Origin: Neodontobutis hainanensis
Lineage: Eukaryota; Chordata; Actinopteri; Gobiiformes; Odontobutidae
Length of the DNA: 64,000 nucleotides
Assembly: GCA_024349245.1 (NCBI GenBank)
Contig: JALDNG010000015.1
Coordinates: forward strand, 15,190,001 to 15,254,000
Reading direction: 5' to 3'
Both the position numbers and the translations under genes were made by a program. Positions 1-14,900 of the stretch are shown here, in pieces. Position 1 is the stretch's first letter; each line of letters starts with the position of its first letter. The notes beneath the pieces were generated by a model that saw only the letters and a list, made by a program, of their open reading frames with translations, was not told the DNA's origin and ran no database searches.

Positions 1-3000
1 TTTGACAAAACCTAACAATCACAGTCTGGATAAGTGCTATCACTTGTTTGAATAACACTGGGTTTCTCTGTGCAGCTACTCATTATATAAGTATTACCTT
101 TTTATATCAGTATAATGCAAGAAATGAAAGCTTTTTTGCACAAAAAATATAATTAAAAATAAACTTGCATAAACCTTTTAGTCTTGACTGGAAATAACTT
201 ACACAATATCACTAGTCAAGGTTAATCTTCGTTTTATTTTAGTTCAATCAGCTCTGCAGTTTCTTTCCTTTGCTTCAACAGCAGCTTGTGTCAAAGCTGA
301 TTGGTCACTGGTCACTGGGCTGAGTACTATTCTGTATCTGAAGCTCAACTTTCTCTGGAGCATCTCATCAGCAATGCATGAGTCTCAACTAAACCTTAGG
401 TCCTGCCCTGACACAATAAATTTAAAGAAATCAAGGCCAATAATCTTGCCACCAATAGCATACTCCACACTCTTTCTTTGAAAGACAGCATGTAAAATAT
501 TTGGATTCCTGTAAGCACAGGGAATGGGTGCTACTCAACTACCCAGTCATTGAATGATTGACCTCATTCAGCTGAATGTGTGCTTAACAGAGTTGTTTTA
601 AGTATTGCTGTCATGTTTTGCTCCACAAAGAACATACCCCCCTCCCACTCCTCAAAAAGGTCTGTGGAGTCAACAAGTTGCTCTAAAGGTCTTGATTAGG
701 GGGCAACAAAAGAACTTAACAGACTATGCGCTGACATGGAAACATGAAACATGAACATCAAAGGCTGTGGTCTTTTTCCTGCCTAGCCATGCTATAGGAG
801 GAAATGCACACAAACAATACGAAACACAAGAGCATGAGGCCTTGTATATCAGCGCTCTCTAGCAGATGAGGAGAAGGATGTGTTTTTTCTCCTATTTTCT
901 GTGTGACTGAGGTTTGAACATAATTGGGAAAGAAAACACATGTAGGAAACAAAAAACATGTGCGGTTTTGATCGTTGTACAACTATACCCCTCTCCCTCC
1001 CCGCTTCCTGAGTTTGACACAAATGTGCGCACATGTTCATTGGGCGAGTGCGATAAAAGAATAACATGGTAGGAATTTTGTCTAACACTAACCCCCCTTT
1101 TATTCCATTAAACATTTGGCACACAGAAACTTACAGGAATGCAATTCTCACATCTCTTTGCTGAGGCTGCACTTCAAACATTTACTGGCTTTGGCCTTCT
1201 ACCCATCCCTTTCAGCCTTGTCTTTTCTCCCTTTTTTTGCATTTTTCATCTGCGGAGAACTTTGTGTGTGTCCTGACTTTTCTCCTTGAGTCAGTAAATG
1301 TCAGATCTCACCCAAGTCGACTGCAATATATGTGCCATTGTCCTGCACGGTTTGACTCATTCAAGGAGGGCTGCTTGTGTATGTATTTCTTTTAAGGATT
1401 AAAACCTACTGCCAGGTTTCTGAACAGACTAACTATTCTTTATTAGGTCAAAGTGAGAACCTATTAAAAGAAGTGACAGATTTAGCCTCACAGCCTCCTC
1501 TGAAGTTCTTAATAACTCTTTTCTTCCATTTTCAGATGGTCACTTTGGGGTTGTCAGTGGCAACATTCCCACAGCCCCCACTCTTATGGCTCTTACTTTG
1601 GCAGGGGACCTTCAAATATCCTGTGCTTCCATGGAGCTTGTAATAACCTCAGAGTCAGAAGGAGAAAGCATCCTCAGACATCAATGTGCGATGGTCAGGG
1701 CCCAGCAAGACTGTGGCCTGTGTGTGTGTGAGAGATAAGCTTATGACTAGTGCTTTGGTCTATCAAAGAGATGTGCTCTACCTCTTCTTCTGTTCTTCTC
1801 AAAAAACAGTCATTCTTTTATCATATCTTACAGGGATAAGAAGACTACATTCTTTCAGGAATGTTTAATCTAAAAGTGATGGCATGCCAGAGGGTGTCGT
1901 GATAAGAATTATAAGGCCACGCTTCTAGACACTACATAAAGTTTTCCCACTCAATGAGGCATTTAAATGAATGGCCTTCAATTCAAGTCCCAAAGTGCTC
2001 CCATGTGGATTCTCTCGTGCCTAAATGAAAATAGAAGCAGATTAAAGAAATCTTTCAGGACATAAAGCTCCAGTTAAGACTCTGAGACCATAAATCTTTC
2101 TGAGAGAGAAGTATGCAATTATTAAGGCCCCACAACCACAGTGTATATTTTGTTTACCTAATTATACTGTGATAATTAAAGTCCTGAGGTTGCATTTGGG
2201 CTGTTGGCGTTCCACAAGCTTCTGCAACATTTTTGTTTTTGAAGTCAAAGACAACACAAGATATGGTAAAGGCTAAATTAGACCCCATGCTTTTTTTTTT
2301 GCTAAACGAATTAACGCTCTTAAATTATTGTAATTTATAACAAAAATTAGGCAACAAATAGAAACTAGTTCACATTTCCTTTACTTGTTACTTTTGTTAT
2401 ACTTTCATGTCTATCTATCCCCCACTCGACACAGCCAAACTAAATCGCCAAAGAAAAAAGATTTGAACCAATATGCAGCTGGTAAATAATGACTTCTGGT
2501 GCATTTCCCTTTGGTGTAGCTTGATCCAGTTGTTTTTATTTTTCTCATTCCTACATCAATAGACGCTCATTAAGACATGATGGAGACAATAGTGGGGCTC
2601 TAGCCACATCAAAGCCCAGTGCCCATTAAGAGCTGATGACAAAGAGGGAACAGAGAGAAAACAGTGTTTGATGTGTGTGGCCAGAGACTGAGAAGCAATG
2701 GCAATGGATGGATGAATGGAAATTTTAAATTCTCACTCTCATGTTTCATACAATGACAAAGGTTAGTGCCATTTAAGGGTTATATACAGTATAAAAAGAC
2801 CATTAAGACACCATCAACACTGTCTTAAAAACTGAAAAGTTGGTCAACATTCTCTTGTCCTGAGCTGAGCCCATGCATCAGATCAACGTTTATCGGAAGT
2901 CTCACAACCTGTCATTATTTTAGCTGAAAATGAGAGAGTGCACACATTTAACTTGTCGACTAATGGGCCTGAACCCTTCTTGACATCACTCTAATGCCTT

Positions 3001-4825
3001 AAACTGAGAGCTATATTTTGAATTTAAACAGCTAAAATAATAAAACAATGGTTGAAAATGTTTATTAATACAAAAAAAAACTAAGTGTTGTAATTTGGAC
3101 AACACAAGGGAAATATATGTGGCCTGACCAAATGTTCGCATCTGGCAGGAAATCTTTTAGAAACTGTTTACAAGCCAGGTGTTAAGTCATTAGACTAGCA
3201 GTTAACTGGGCCTATTGGTGCAACTTCATTTACTCTAAACGTTTGATACAAGGTGTGGCACTAAGTGTGTGTATTTTAGTGATAGCATCAGGGGCAAGCG
3301 GTTTTATATTTGAAAGGCTTTTTTGTCTGACTGAGGTGGTTGTAGGCACCAAGATAACTCTAATTACAGCAGATACATTAATGTCTTTTTTCTGTTTCTG
3401 TGTGAGTGAACTAATTGTTGATGAAATGGGCTGAATTCTATTTCCCTGGGATCTCAGCAATTCACAGATGTGTCTATAGGTGTTTCTTCCTACAGTTTGT
3501 GGCATTTTATGAAGAAGTTGGGTAGAAACGATGCTGTTGTAAGTGTGGGACTGGTTTGGCAAGACCTGATTATGATACCAGAGCTTCATCTTGACTAATG
3601 TTAGTTTCATGTTATATTTTAATTTACTGCTTTTTTCCCCTCTTTTTTTGACAGAATAGACAAAACAACTAGACAGGAAATGAAACTTAAGTCAAACCCA
3701 TGTCCTTTTTTGCTGTTTTCTACACAATCTTTATCTTCTATTATATTTGAGAAAGACAACATTCTTTTGTTATTATCTAAACCTTACTATGTCTGTTCTT
3801 CAAACATAACCAAACATATGAATAAGCTGTGTATTTTAGCATGTGTCCAGTTTGAAATGTTTAATAGCAACACAAAGCCCATGCTCTTTACAGGTCCAGA
3901 CATATGTTTTGTGCTATGCTGTGTGTGTCCGTCCGTGGATATGGAGGTGGTGTTATGGAGGGAGAAGGGCGATTGGGTTTCTCTGGTGAGGGAGGAAGTG
4001 GTGAGATGTTGAAGAAGGATTTATAATTCATGGCCTAATAGGATTTGTTGCTGTTTAGCAGGATTAGGCATGTTAAAGAAAGAATCTATTTATTGCTGCC
4101 AGTCAGGGGGTCCCCTCTCCTGTGTCGGTGGGTGGGGAGATTTTTGAGGTAGGCTAGTGCTGAGGTGAGGTCAGGGTGGGTGTACACTGGAGGCTTAATA
4201 TTTTTTTTTTATCTCCCCATCTTTTTCTGAGATAGCCCCTGGCACAGAGGCCCCTAAGCACCACAGCTCACCCCTCCTTTCTCCTCTTAGTCGCAGTACA
4301 CCGTCCATTCATAGTGCTCTGATAATCCAAGCACATGAGCTCAGTGGTTGGTCATGCCAACACTCATGGCTGTTCATGTGTGTTTTGTCTGTGTCTATGT
4401 GAAAAGGCAATTAGCACCACTTTAGGAGAGCAAGGCCATGCTGGAATTGGCGGTCACAGAGCTGAGCATGTTGGTTTAAGCCATAAGCACAGCAGGACAG
4501 AACAGAGAAGAAAAAAAAGAGGAAAAACATTGTGAGGAAGATATGGTGGGTGACCTTTCATAAACCAATGGGTTTCAGATTATGAAACCACAAGTTGCTT
4601 CTTAAAAGAGGATTGTTATTTTAGTCATGTGTGACCAGGCTATAGTAAGGCTTGCCCAATGTTAAAAACTGCTTTTTAATTAGACCTTCCCATGTGCTCA
4701 GACATTTTCACTATAATGACCAGTATTTAGGGAATGTACGTGTTTACAAAACTAAATATATTTCTACATATGCTAAACATGACGAGATCTTACATTCATT
4801 CATCCATCCAATCACAATTATTCAC

Positions 4826-4910
4826 TATGGGAATTTTTCACATTCATCAATTCAGCTGCACATATTGTTTATGTCTTTGAATCGTGGGAGGAAAACTGAG
4901 TGAACCCAGA
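4826..4910 (-). repeat. degenerate SINE relic
   Basis: The phrase around 4,869-4,900 (TGTCTTTGAATCGTGGGAGG...) is a mutated reverse complement of the CCTCCCACNGTCCAAAGACATG block seen in the SINEs at 17.7 kb and 29.1 kb. Flanking CATTCA-rich sequence fits the following SINE segment. It is old and partial. Confidence 0.45.
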
Positions 4911-5460
4911 CTCAGATTCAGACAAAAACTGTCAGCATTTTCCCCATGGATAAGCTTTTAACAGTATACCGACATTTCCAACACATAATGCACACACGAT
5001 TTTGCACATTTGTATTTAAATTAAAAAGTTATTTATATTCATACAGAGACTATCAAATGCCTTATATTGTAATTGAAAGACATTTAACATGGAATTTGGG
5101 TTGCACTCCTACAATGCTTTTATACTGTGTTTCGGAGATGTTCTTCATCACCAGTGTCTGGACATGGCCTAAAATGCAGCTGGGCAATGTTTGAGGAACA
5201 GAACAAGACCTTAATAGAATCATTAAGTCCAGCGGGAAGTGGCAGTGGACCATGTCTCGCTCAACAATGCAAACTCCCAGCCCCACAAACTGCAAGAAAT
5301 TCTTTGAGTGGACATGTTTTCAGCAAAACAGCAAAAGTGATAGAAATCTGTGAGTACAGAACACTGGATTACAACATTATATCCATGTGAGTTTAAGATA
5401 AGGGTTATGGTTCAGAACCAGAGCCAAAAATAACACTTCCAGCTTCTTTAAAAAATATAA

Positions 5461-5495
5461 ACAAAAAAAAAAAGAAAAAAAAAAAGAAAAGAAAA
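5461..5495. repeat. A-rich low-complexity tract
   Basis: About 35 bases of almost pure adenine with a few guanines. No retroposon body was recognised directly upstream, so it is listed as simple sequence. Confidence 0.7.
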
Positions 5496-8400
5496 TTTGT
5501 GGGAGCAAGTCATAATAATCAAGTCATTCTAAGTTTATCCTCATTTTACCTCAAGTAATAAAACAGAGCACAAGTATTTCAGTTTAACCAGTGGGACAAT
5601 TCAACATTACTCTATGTAATGTAAGATCTTTAAAGTGTGTGACAAAGGTGGACTGATGTGGTGAGGAGTAACGCAGTTTGGGCCCAACTGACCAACAGAC
5701 CCAGAAAGTCAGCTATCATGTACAACACACATTCTGTGTGCTTTATATTTCAGCACCGTTGTGATTACACAGATACACAGCAAGAAATTTGTACAAGAGT
5801 TTAATTCCTTATGCTCTTTATTCCTCTAAAGGCAAAGGACATGACTTTAGCTTGCCCTGAAATTGAATGTGGTTTTCTAGTTAGCATAATTGAATCATTG
5901 GTAATCAAGCATGAAACTTTTTGTATACTTGCACAATACACATAGTATAGTAAAGGTCAAGGTTAACTGAATGGTGTTTTGACAATTAAATAAAGGTCAG
6001 AGGTTAATTTTGAGCTTTTGGCAGAATAAATACAACACGATTACCAGAGAAAATAAACAAACCAATGGAATAATGTCAACAGTAAATGTACACAGATGTA
6101 CACATGAGCACACAAAAACACAAAATCCTACAGTTTCTTGTTTGTTGCAGGTTAAACCCAGGAGGACCTTCAAATCACCAACGCCTTGTGTTACTGCCCA
6201 AACTCTTTAATACTTTTTTTTACAAAAGCAGATGACTACTTGTGAAATGTAGTCACTGTTGAAGTATCCATGTTCACAAGGTATTATATAAACATGCCTT
6301 ATAAGGCTGCATAATTATTGAAACAATTAAACAAAATTTGACTGGTGAAAAAAATGACAATTGTTGTTTGTTTTCAACACAGTCCCCCTATAAATGCTTT
6401 GTGCATCCTCTAAACAACTGCTGTATTCACAAAGTAATAGTCTAAAAAGTAAATCAGGTAAAGTTAAAGTCCACATCAGGCATACACTAGCAGACACTTA
6501 ACATATACTGGCTCAGTGCCTGGAGCTTTAAACAACATAATTTCTACATTTCTAAATCTTAATTAACGTAATTTCTGCTGATATTGAAGGCATTTCTCAT
6601 CTAACATTGATACAATGTAGCTTCTGTGTCAATTAAGTACAAATCAAACATTTGTTTACACAGTCACTCAGTCATTGAAAGAACAGACGTGTTTATGCTT
6701 TTTCAGATACTCACTTATTTCTTCAGAAGTGGCTTGTTAGAGCAGTTATCTAAAATGAAGTGCTGGGAACAGGGTGCAAAGCCATAATTGGATGCTTGTC
6801 CCCAGCCAATTTTTCAGGGCAAATTATCATCGCATGGGTTGGATTGCCGGGACCACATTGTGGAGGTGGGAACAGTGGGAGCTTTGAGGGGCCAGTGTGA
6901 CGCACTAATGGAATCATTAAGCCCACTGGGATAACGACAGCATGTGATGGATGGAGCAAAGGCTCTGCATCTGCCACTGCTGCCGTGTTCCACTTCATCC
7001 TGCTGACTCAAGACGGAAGCATTATTGTGTGTCCGTCTGTAAGTGTGTGAGTTTGTACATGTGTTTGTGTGTTTAGGCAGCGGAGTAAAATGATGACTGG
7101 GCATGTTGGAGGTCTGCTAACCTGTGCCATCTTGTTAAAACTTGGAACACCTTTGTGGCCTTTGGGAAAAAATATATTTTTTTATAATGGCTCATTCAAT
7201 GAGTAAAATGTGAAAATTAGTTTTTTATGCTGTGCTAAACTTAGCCAGCCCAAAGAGATAGAAATTGGTCCTAGTACATAGCTAGTAATGCTCCATGATG
7301 AGAAATACATCACATAAATTGAGTTGAGTTGTAGAAAAATATTTTCAGGAATATCCTACACTTCATGTCACTTTTACGTCACTATAGTGTTGGATTTCTT
7401 ACAACATATACACAAATATTGTACAATAAAGCCCAGGCAGCCACTTCTATTCAAATACTTGTGTTGTAATTATTATATACAGTATGTGCAAAAACTAACA
7501 ATATGAATAATACAAAAAAAACGCCCCAAAGACAGCCCTGAATAGATCCACAGAGAAAACAACAGAAAGCAGAGGGGTGGAGAGATCTGCACAAGAAAAA
7601 GGAGCGAGAGCGGGAGAAAAGGCAGTGAAAGAAAAAAGTGCACGATAAAGAGAATGAAAGAAGGGCTGTGCAAAAGGAAAATCAGCTACACACAAGCAGC
7701 AGGGAGAAAAACTGAAAAACAAAATTCAGCAGAAAAAAAAGTGGGAGGAGTAAGAGACCGCATAATATGGAGAACAGGAGAAGGAGAAAACAGAGGAGTA
7801 GGAGGAGAAGAGTGTCAGAGCTCGGGGTGATTAAGCCTGGGGTCTCCTCTCTGCTCAGACACGTGCGCAGACTTAATCAAGTCGACGCCAGCCAGCCACA
7901 TTTCCACATTACTCCCTGGCCGCTTGCCTGACAGGTCCGAAAGAGGAGCCTGCCCCCCCCCCCTCCCGCTCCTCCTCATCTTCCTTCCCTTCTTCCATTC
8001 GTCCTAAGCCCTGGACTGATGCCAGAACACATGTGAGTGCTGCTCGAGGGAGTGGAAGGGAGTGCGTTAAGAGTAACTCCAACTACTACAGTTGCAAACT
8101 GAATGATTTTTTTATTAATTACAGCCATAAGTGAGCTGAACTCTAACATTACTGTTTCTGCCTGTCCCAGCTGCTGTTGCCAAGAAAAACTGGACAAAAA
8201 ATGTGGAGAGTGGACTCCAATTGAAAAGTTCTATATAGTCTGTGCTACATTTCAGCATTTAACTTACCTTCAAAATAAAAAGTTAAAGTACATAGCATTA
8301 TAATTTTCTTGCTTTCAAAAACTGCATCTATTTGTTCTTATTCTTCATTTGAAATAAACGTTAGTTACATTAACCTTTAGGGATGTGTTGGAGAACAGTA

Positions 8401-8797
8401 ATAATAGTATAAAAGTAGAAAAGTAATTGCAGTATTGTTGCACTTCTCTCTTCTCCTTAAGAACTCAGCTGCAGGTAGAATTCAGGGTCAGGTTTACTGT
8501 TTTTTTGTCAAACCACTTCCAAACAACAGTTTAAGTTCAGTGTCTGTGCAGTGGACCACAGGAGAGGAAAGAGCTGGACTTACATCACATAATAAGGATT
8601 AATTATAGATATACAATATTTCAAGTCTCTTGACTACAGTAGGTATATTTTGACATTGGTATAGAATCTGTCCATAATTTGCACATTTCATTATTATTAT
8701 TTTTCTTTTTATCATTTGAGAGTATTTTACACTAAACTATGTTAATAATTTAAATTTTGTTTTCATTACAGGCATTCCTTCCCCCCAAAAATACCCC

Positions 8798-8920
<123 letters not shown>

Positions 8921-11900
8921 CTCTCGTATTACATTTAACACTCTTTCTTTCTCCCTGCTGGAGGCCAAGTGTTTCCAGGCTCAAGGTGGGTGTAACCATG
9001 TTATTTAATAAGTGGCTTAGCTCCAGCACACACCACAGAAACACCATGACTGACATCTACACTATAAAAATGCACCTGTAATTTAAAGTCATTGTGACAT
9101 GAAAACAAATAATGTCTTGTCAATAACTGACAAAACAGCATTAAGTACCTTTTTACAGTGCAGCTAACTTGTACTTCCTGATCCAGGAGACTTACAGTAT
9201 TCCTGGTAATGGTTCTTCTAATCTCCCGATGTAAAAGCTCCTAATAGAAAAAGAAACAGAGATTTCTTGTTCGCTACTTTGTCAGCACTACTCATGTGTG
9301 ATTTCAACGTCTTACTGAAACAAGGGCCAGTTTGTGCCAGTCTGATCTGTCTTCAAATGATGCACAGGTGCTGTACTGATAAGGTGTAGCTACAAAGTGT
9401 GTTAGTCTATGCACACGCACACTTGAGTATCGCCTTGGCGCTATATCAAGGCTAGAGCTTAATCCCAAACATATGCATGAATGTGCACATAAACACACAG
9501 GGGGCTTTCAGCGATCTCCTCTGACCTGAGAGTGAGGGCTAATTAAGTAAAAGGACATGACAAAGAACAAGGGGCTCCAATAGGCCAAGCCATCACTCAG
9601 GTCGGCTGTAATGAACACCCACGTACAGGTGTGCTGTCCCGGAACATCAACACACTGAACATTATTTATCAGTTTAACCGGTGGATAGCAATAATAATTG
9701 AGACTGCAGCCCAAAACCAGATCCTTTTTTTACTCATAGGTGACCAACATCTGATTTGTTATGAGGGTCTGAACAAGTATTGTGTAAGTATTCTTAAATC
9801 CAACGAATATGTGACTCTTTGTTATGTCCAATACAATGCACACGTCTATGATATTACAAAATAAACAGTTATTATCTGTGCAAAATAAATAGACAGAAAC
9901 TGATCATATTGTAGGCCTCTGACACAAACAGGAGACAGCCATGGCCACAAAAGTAATGCACAAATACCTACGTAATTCTGGTTGTCATGTTTACTAGTTA
10001 ACAAGTTTACAAGCAGGTGGTACTGTTCATGGTGGGTTTTATGTTGACAGTATTAAAAAGTTATAGTTTTTACACATGAGCACAAACTGAGCATTAAGGC
10101 TTACAGTCTCAAAGTAGAGCTACCATCCTTGTGTGCAAATTGATGTAACTAATCAGGAAGCAGAAATCAGGCTTGGTGTAAGCTATAGCCATTTTTGCTT
10201 CAGAGTTTAATTTTAAATAATCACTGCATGAATAATGTTACCCAAGGCTATTAAAGCACAGCCATACATGTTTCCCTTTCAAATTAAGACCAGGTCTAGC
10301 CTACTGACTCTCCTTTTCCACTTCCAATGAATGATTACACATCAACATGTTATTTCCGAGAAACGTGCCAAGGTAAGTGCCATGATTAAGCCAAGAGCAT
10401 AACTTCTGCCTCTGTTTCATGAGCTTAATTAATAGACTCTAATTGTTTTTGAATAGGAATAAATAAGGAAGCCAGTAGAGCGCATCTTTCTGTTAACGGA
10501 TAATTTCCTCTTTCAAAACAATAACAAAATGTTCTAGTTTATTCCTAGGGGACCAGTTAGAGAATCTTATGTGAATTTGTATTACAGCTGGTTTATAAAT
10601 GTAGAATTTGGTTCTTTTGAAGCTCTGCAACCACTTTAAAACTCACAACAATATTTTTTATTGTAATAGTTTTCCAAGTCATAGTAGTCATCCATAAAAT
10701 GAACCTTGGAAAAACATAACTCAAATATGGAAATTTCTTTGATGAGTTTGAAGCTCATACAATCCCACTTGGCACACTCATTATTCTGCATGTAATGAGA
10801 GCAGCCTCCAGCCAAAACAAAGGCAGGCCTTTCAAAAAACATGTTTTTATTTCCTTGCTCTGGTCTTTCTAGTACTGTGACGACAGGAAATGAGTCTCGA
10901 CATCAAAGTCTGAGGAGGAAGTCAGCCTTTTCCTCTCCTCTGTGTGGACTTGTCCACTACACCTGACACACTATGGGAACTCTGACTATATGTGGAAATA
11001 CACCATGTAGCCAGTTGTTTATCGCGTAAACTTTAACCCAACGCTTTAATGGCAGGTTAGAAGAGCTACTAACATAGCCTGATTTGGCCCACGACAAGAG
11101 CCACTAGAAGTTTTAAATGCTCTAAGAGTTTGCATTTTGTTGGGAAGTTCATCCTGTGGTGGAATGCAAATATTTAGCTTGCCCCTGGTATAAAATGAAA
11201 ATTACACAGTTCAACAGGAATACCTGCATAGCTACCCAGGTGACCGCCAGCCTGGCTCCATGTACCAGGGTGTAAATATAGTAATTACCCACAAACGCCT
11301 TGGGAACAAACAGGAGTCAACAAAGGAGACCTGATAGTTGTTTCTGGACAATGACTCATAACAAAAATGAACTGAGGGCATGAGAATGTTTTTGGGGATT
11401 AGGGCAGACATAAATATTTGTTGCTCTGTGATAACGCGGAGAGAACTTGTTACTGTGGAAGACACAACAGTGAAGAGTTAGGTTTCTCTTTTGGGATCAA
11501 AATGAAGAATCAGTGTAGTGGGGTTATACCGTATGTTTGTAAAAGTAAAATATCCTGTCAATCTGCTGACACAAGCCATCATGGTCAAAACATAAACAAT
11601 ACCATTGTAGGGCGACCCCAATGACCTCTTTGTTACAGGGGTATGATCCTAGGTCCCACTTACTGTTATTGTAAGCAGAATGAGGGTAGTGAAAAAGAGC
11701 CTGTGGCCTCTCATTCACTTCCACTGTTTTCATAGTATCAGCTTGGCACTGGCTTGTTACCAGAGGTGCACTGAGTTTTCGTGAAGACATGAAAATCTAA
11801 TATAGAAATGTTATGAAAATAAAATACTGAAAAAAACATAGTGACATTAAAAAGCCGGTGAAGAAGTGTTAAAGAAAAAGAGGGAGAGCGCCCCCTACAG

Positions 11901-14900
11901 AGACAAAAGAAAACACAACTGCTGTGGCTTTATCAGACAAGAAAAGAGGTTTCTCTCCTGTTATTATTCAATGGGTTGAGTGTTTTCTTATTATTATAGA
12001 CCAAAAAACACAAGAAGTTGCAGTTTCATCTCCTAATTTTTATAATTTAATCTTTATCAACAGTTTGAATAAATTAATTTACTGTACATTTACATATTCA
12101 TCATCAGAATTATGGGCCTGTCTTGGAACCTGCGGTGAACATGTGCAGGGTTTGTGCAAGTGTTTTAAATGGATTTTCCAGAGGTCTAATGTACTATACT
12201 GATGCCATGTGTGAGAGGTTCTTTTCCTCACATATTGGCAATGACACACTCCCTCCCTTGCTGCTCACTGCACAGCGTGGCAGTCAGCAGCACCTGTTGC
12301 ACCATAAACACACCTGCAGCACAGTCAAACCATCAAACAGCCTTCATGGAAAACCCTCACAAAAGACTAGAGTGTGGCATTGAGGTGGCAACACAGCTGC
12401 ACACAAGGTTTCCAGCTACAATGTAACAGTATAGCTCTAATATAAATGTGTAAGGTAAAAGCAGGTGTAAAGGAATAAAGCACTGAACATTTGGTTTACG
12501 CAAAACAATACCGAAAATTTACGAAGGCTCAAAAACAAATTGAATCCTACACACTGCAGGGCCTCTCTTGCCAAAAGAAATTTTGACTTCACAAAAGGTC
12601 ACAACTCTCTAAAGGCTGAATAACTATTTTGAATTTCTTTTTGCTCCTTTCTAATGGGAAAATGTCTTGCTATAAGTGAAATACTCCAGGACTGGAAGAG
12701 TAATTAAGGCACAAAGCATGCCAGAATACATTTAGAAATGTGGGACACTTTTGGCTTAATGACTGCCACACAATGAAGTCTAGTTCGGTTGTTATGCAGG
12801 AACATTGTGTGCAAGACCTAGGGGTAAACCTAGCAATGAAATGACCAACTGCGACTAAATAACCTGTAAACCCCTCCCGAACGTTTGACCCATTTGAGTA
12901 TGAACACACATGGGACAATTAAGCATAAATAAAGGAATGGAAAAGACAAGGGAAGGATTACTCTCCATTAAGTAATGTCATAACAAAGTTAGTGGCATTG
13001 TTCAGTGGTAATAGTGCTCAGTTTTAGATGTATATTTGTCACACTGACGGGACGATGACAAGTGCTGAAAGTACGTCCAGGTGCAAAAACTCAATGATGG
13101 TTTGCAGATGATAGTTTCTTTTTCCAGAACTGAACCAAGCCCAATTGGACTTTTGTCTTCCCTTTTTTCTGTTTGTCTTTACCCTTAACCCTCTCTATCA
13201 TCTTTGAACAAACTTTATAAAACTAAGAACTGGGGAAAAAAACTAAATTAGAAAAAGTCTTGTTGCTGTTCATTTTAACTTATCCATGGATCTAATTTAA
13301 AGCCTCTCAGACATCAGGGATTTGGCCCAAGTAATACAATACAATTTGCCCTTTGCCAACAATAAATACGAACAAACTGTGAAACGTGTGTCTCCCGCCG
13401 TATGTGTAATGTATACCATGATGTTATTGTGTGTGTTTTGTCTAACGCAAAAACACGTTCCAATCAAACCAGTGTGAAAGAACTTTTCTGTCAGAGTCAG
13501 TCAGAAACTTAACCATTAGGAGCAGAGTTGTTACAAGAATGCCTAAATGTCATTCATCACCTAAAAGGCCCATGGGAGAGGGCCAAGCCATCTCCTACTC
13601 TGTCAGACATATATTAGAGATAGGAAAAAGACGCAGTCATCCATAGGATGTAAGATCCTTTTACAAAAAACAAATCCCAGTACACCATACATTAAGATAA
13701 GATCCTCATATTGCTCTCTCTCTCACTGTGTCATATTTGTGTCAGTGGTCTTGAGACATTGAAAAGAGACCCGGTACAGGAGGGTATTTTAAAGTTTGAA
13801 GTCCAGCATTTATGTACTTCATCAATCCATTAAGATCTTTTAAGTGTCATATACATAACCCTTTAAACCTGCAAGACTTTAAATCTTACATCTAGCCCAA
13901 ATAATTTGCAATGAAAAACAAAACACCTCAGTTTACTTCTTTTTTAGTGGTAACTTGTGAAGGCAGAAAATGAATATAGTATCAGCTTGAAAGGTCGTGA
14001 CTGGAGCTGGTGGGAGCTGAGACTTCAACTGAATTATCACAAGTCACAGATTTAATCTCATAATAGTTGGCTTTAATGTCCAAATGCAAGACATATGTGA
14101 CTTTGGTTTGTTCACACAAGCCTCACAGTACAGGGGATCCCTCAGTGCAAGACCCAGGACAAAGAATTTGCCTTGAAGCTGAAGCATACATGCAAGTTTA
14201 CAGTGACGCTAATTAGCCGTGACATTGTAATCATCTTTAGTTAGTTTATCTCGCCTACTATATCAGATATATACAGTAAGCTTTGACTGAAATATCAGTT
14301 TCATAAAGGACACTACCCACACAACCTCCAGGGCCAAGATATACAAGACAAGAAAATTCAAGAATTTGAAATACTTTAACCAAATATACTGATCCATCAT
14401 AATCGCAAGCACTTTGTATTTTACTGGGGTTAAAATGCACAGATATACCACTGCAGTGGAGAATCAGTGGGAGTGTTGTGACTGAGATAGGAAAGCAGGG
14501 ATTTGTTTAAAACAACAAGGCCATGGGAGCCTCAGTGCATACAGACAATGAAATGGATCTGTCAACCCCAGACCCAGTTCATAGTTTGCAAACTTGTTTT
14601 AAGTTAATACTTACCTCGGTCTAAAATTAGAACATATAAATAATTAAATTGTATCAATAATGTCTCAGCATATTTTTTTAACTATTTATCTAAAAACAAA
14701 TCTTAGTGAATGAACACATATACTGGTTTAAAATATATATGAAGGTTTAAAATGAGAGCTTGTTCTTTTACTGTCTATTTAACTTTGACTTTTACAATGT
14801 TACACTAATTCCATAAATAATAAAAAAGTACCCTGCACTTGGAGCTTGACAGAAAGATTTGGTGTGTCATTGCATTTACTGCTGTGGGATTATTCAGTGA

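Noticed and set aside
11880..11910. Possible SINE fragment (GCGCCCCCTACAG)
   Set aside because: Only about 13 bases match a common repeat phrase; too short to support.
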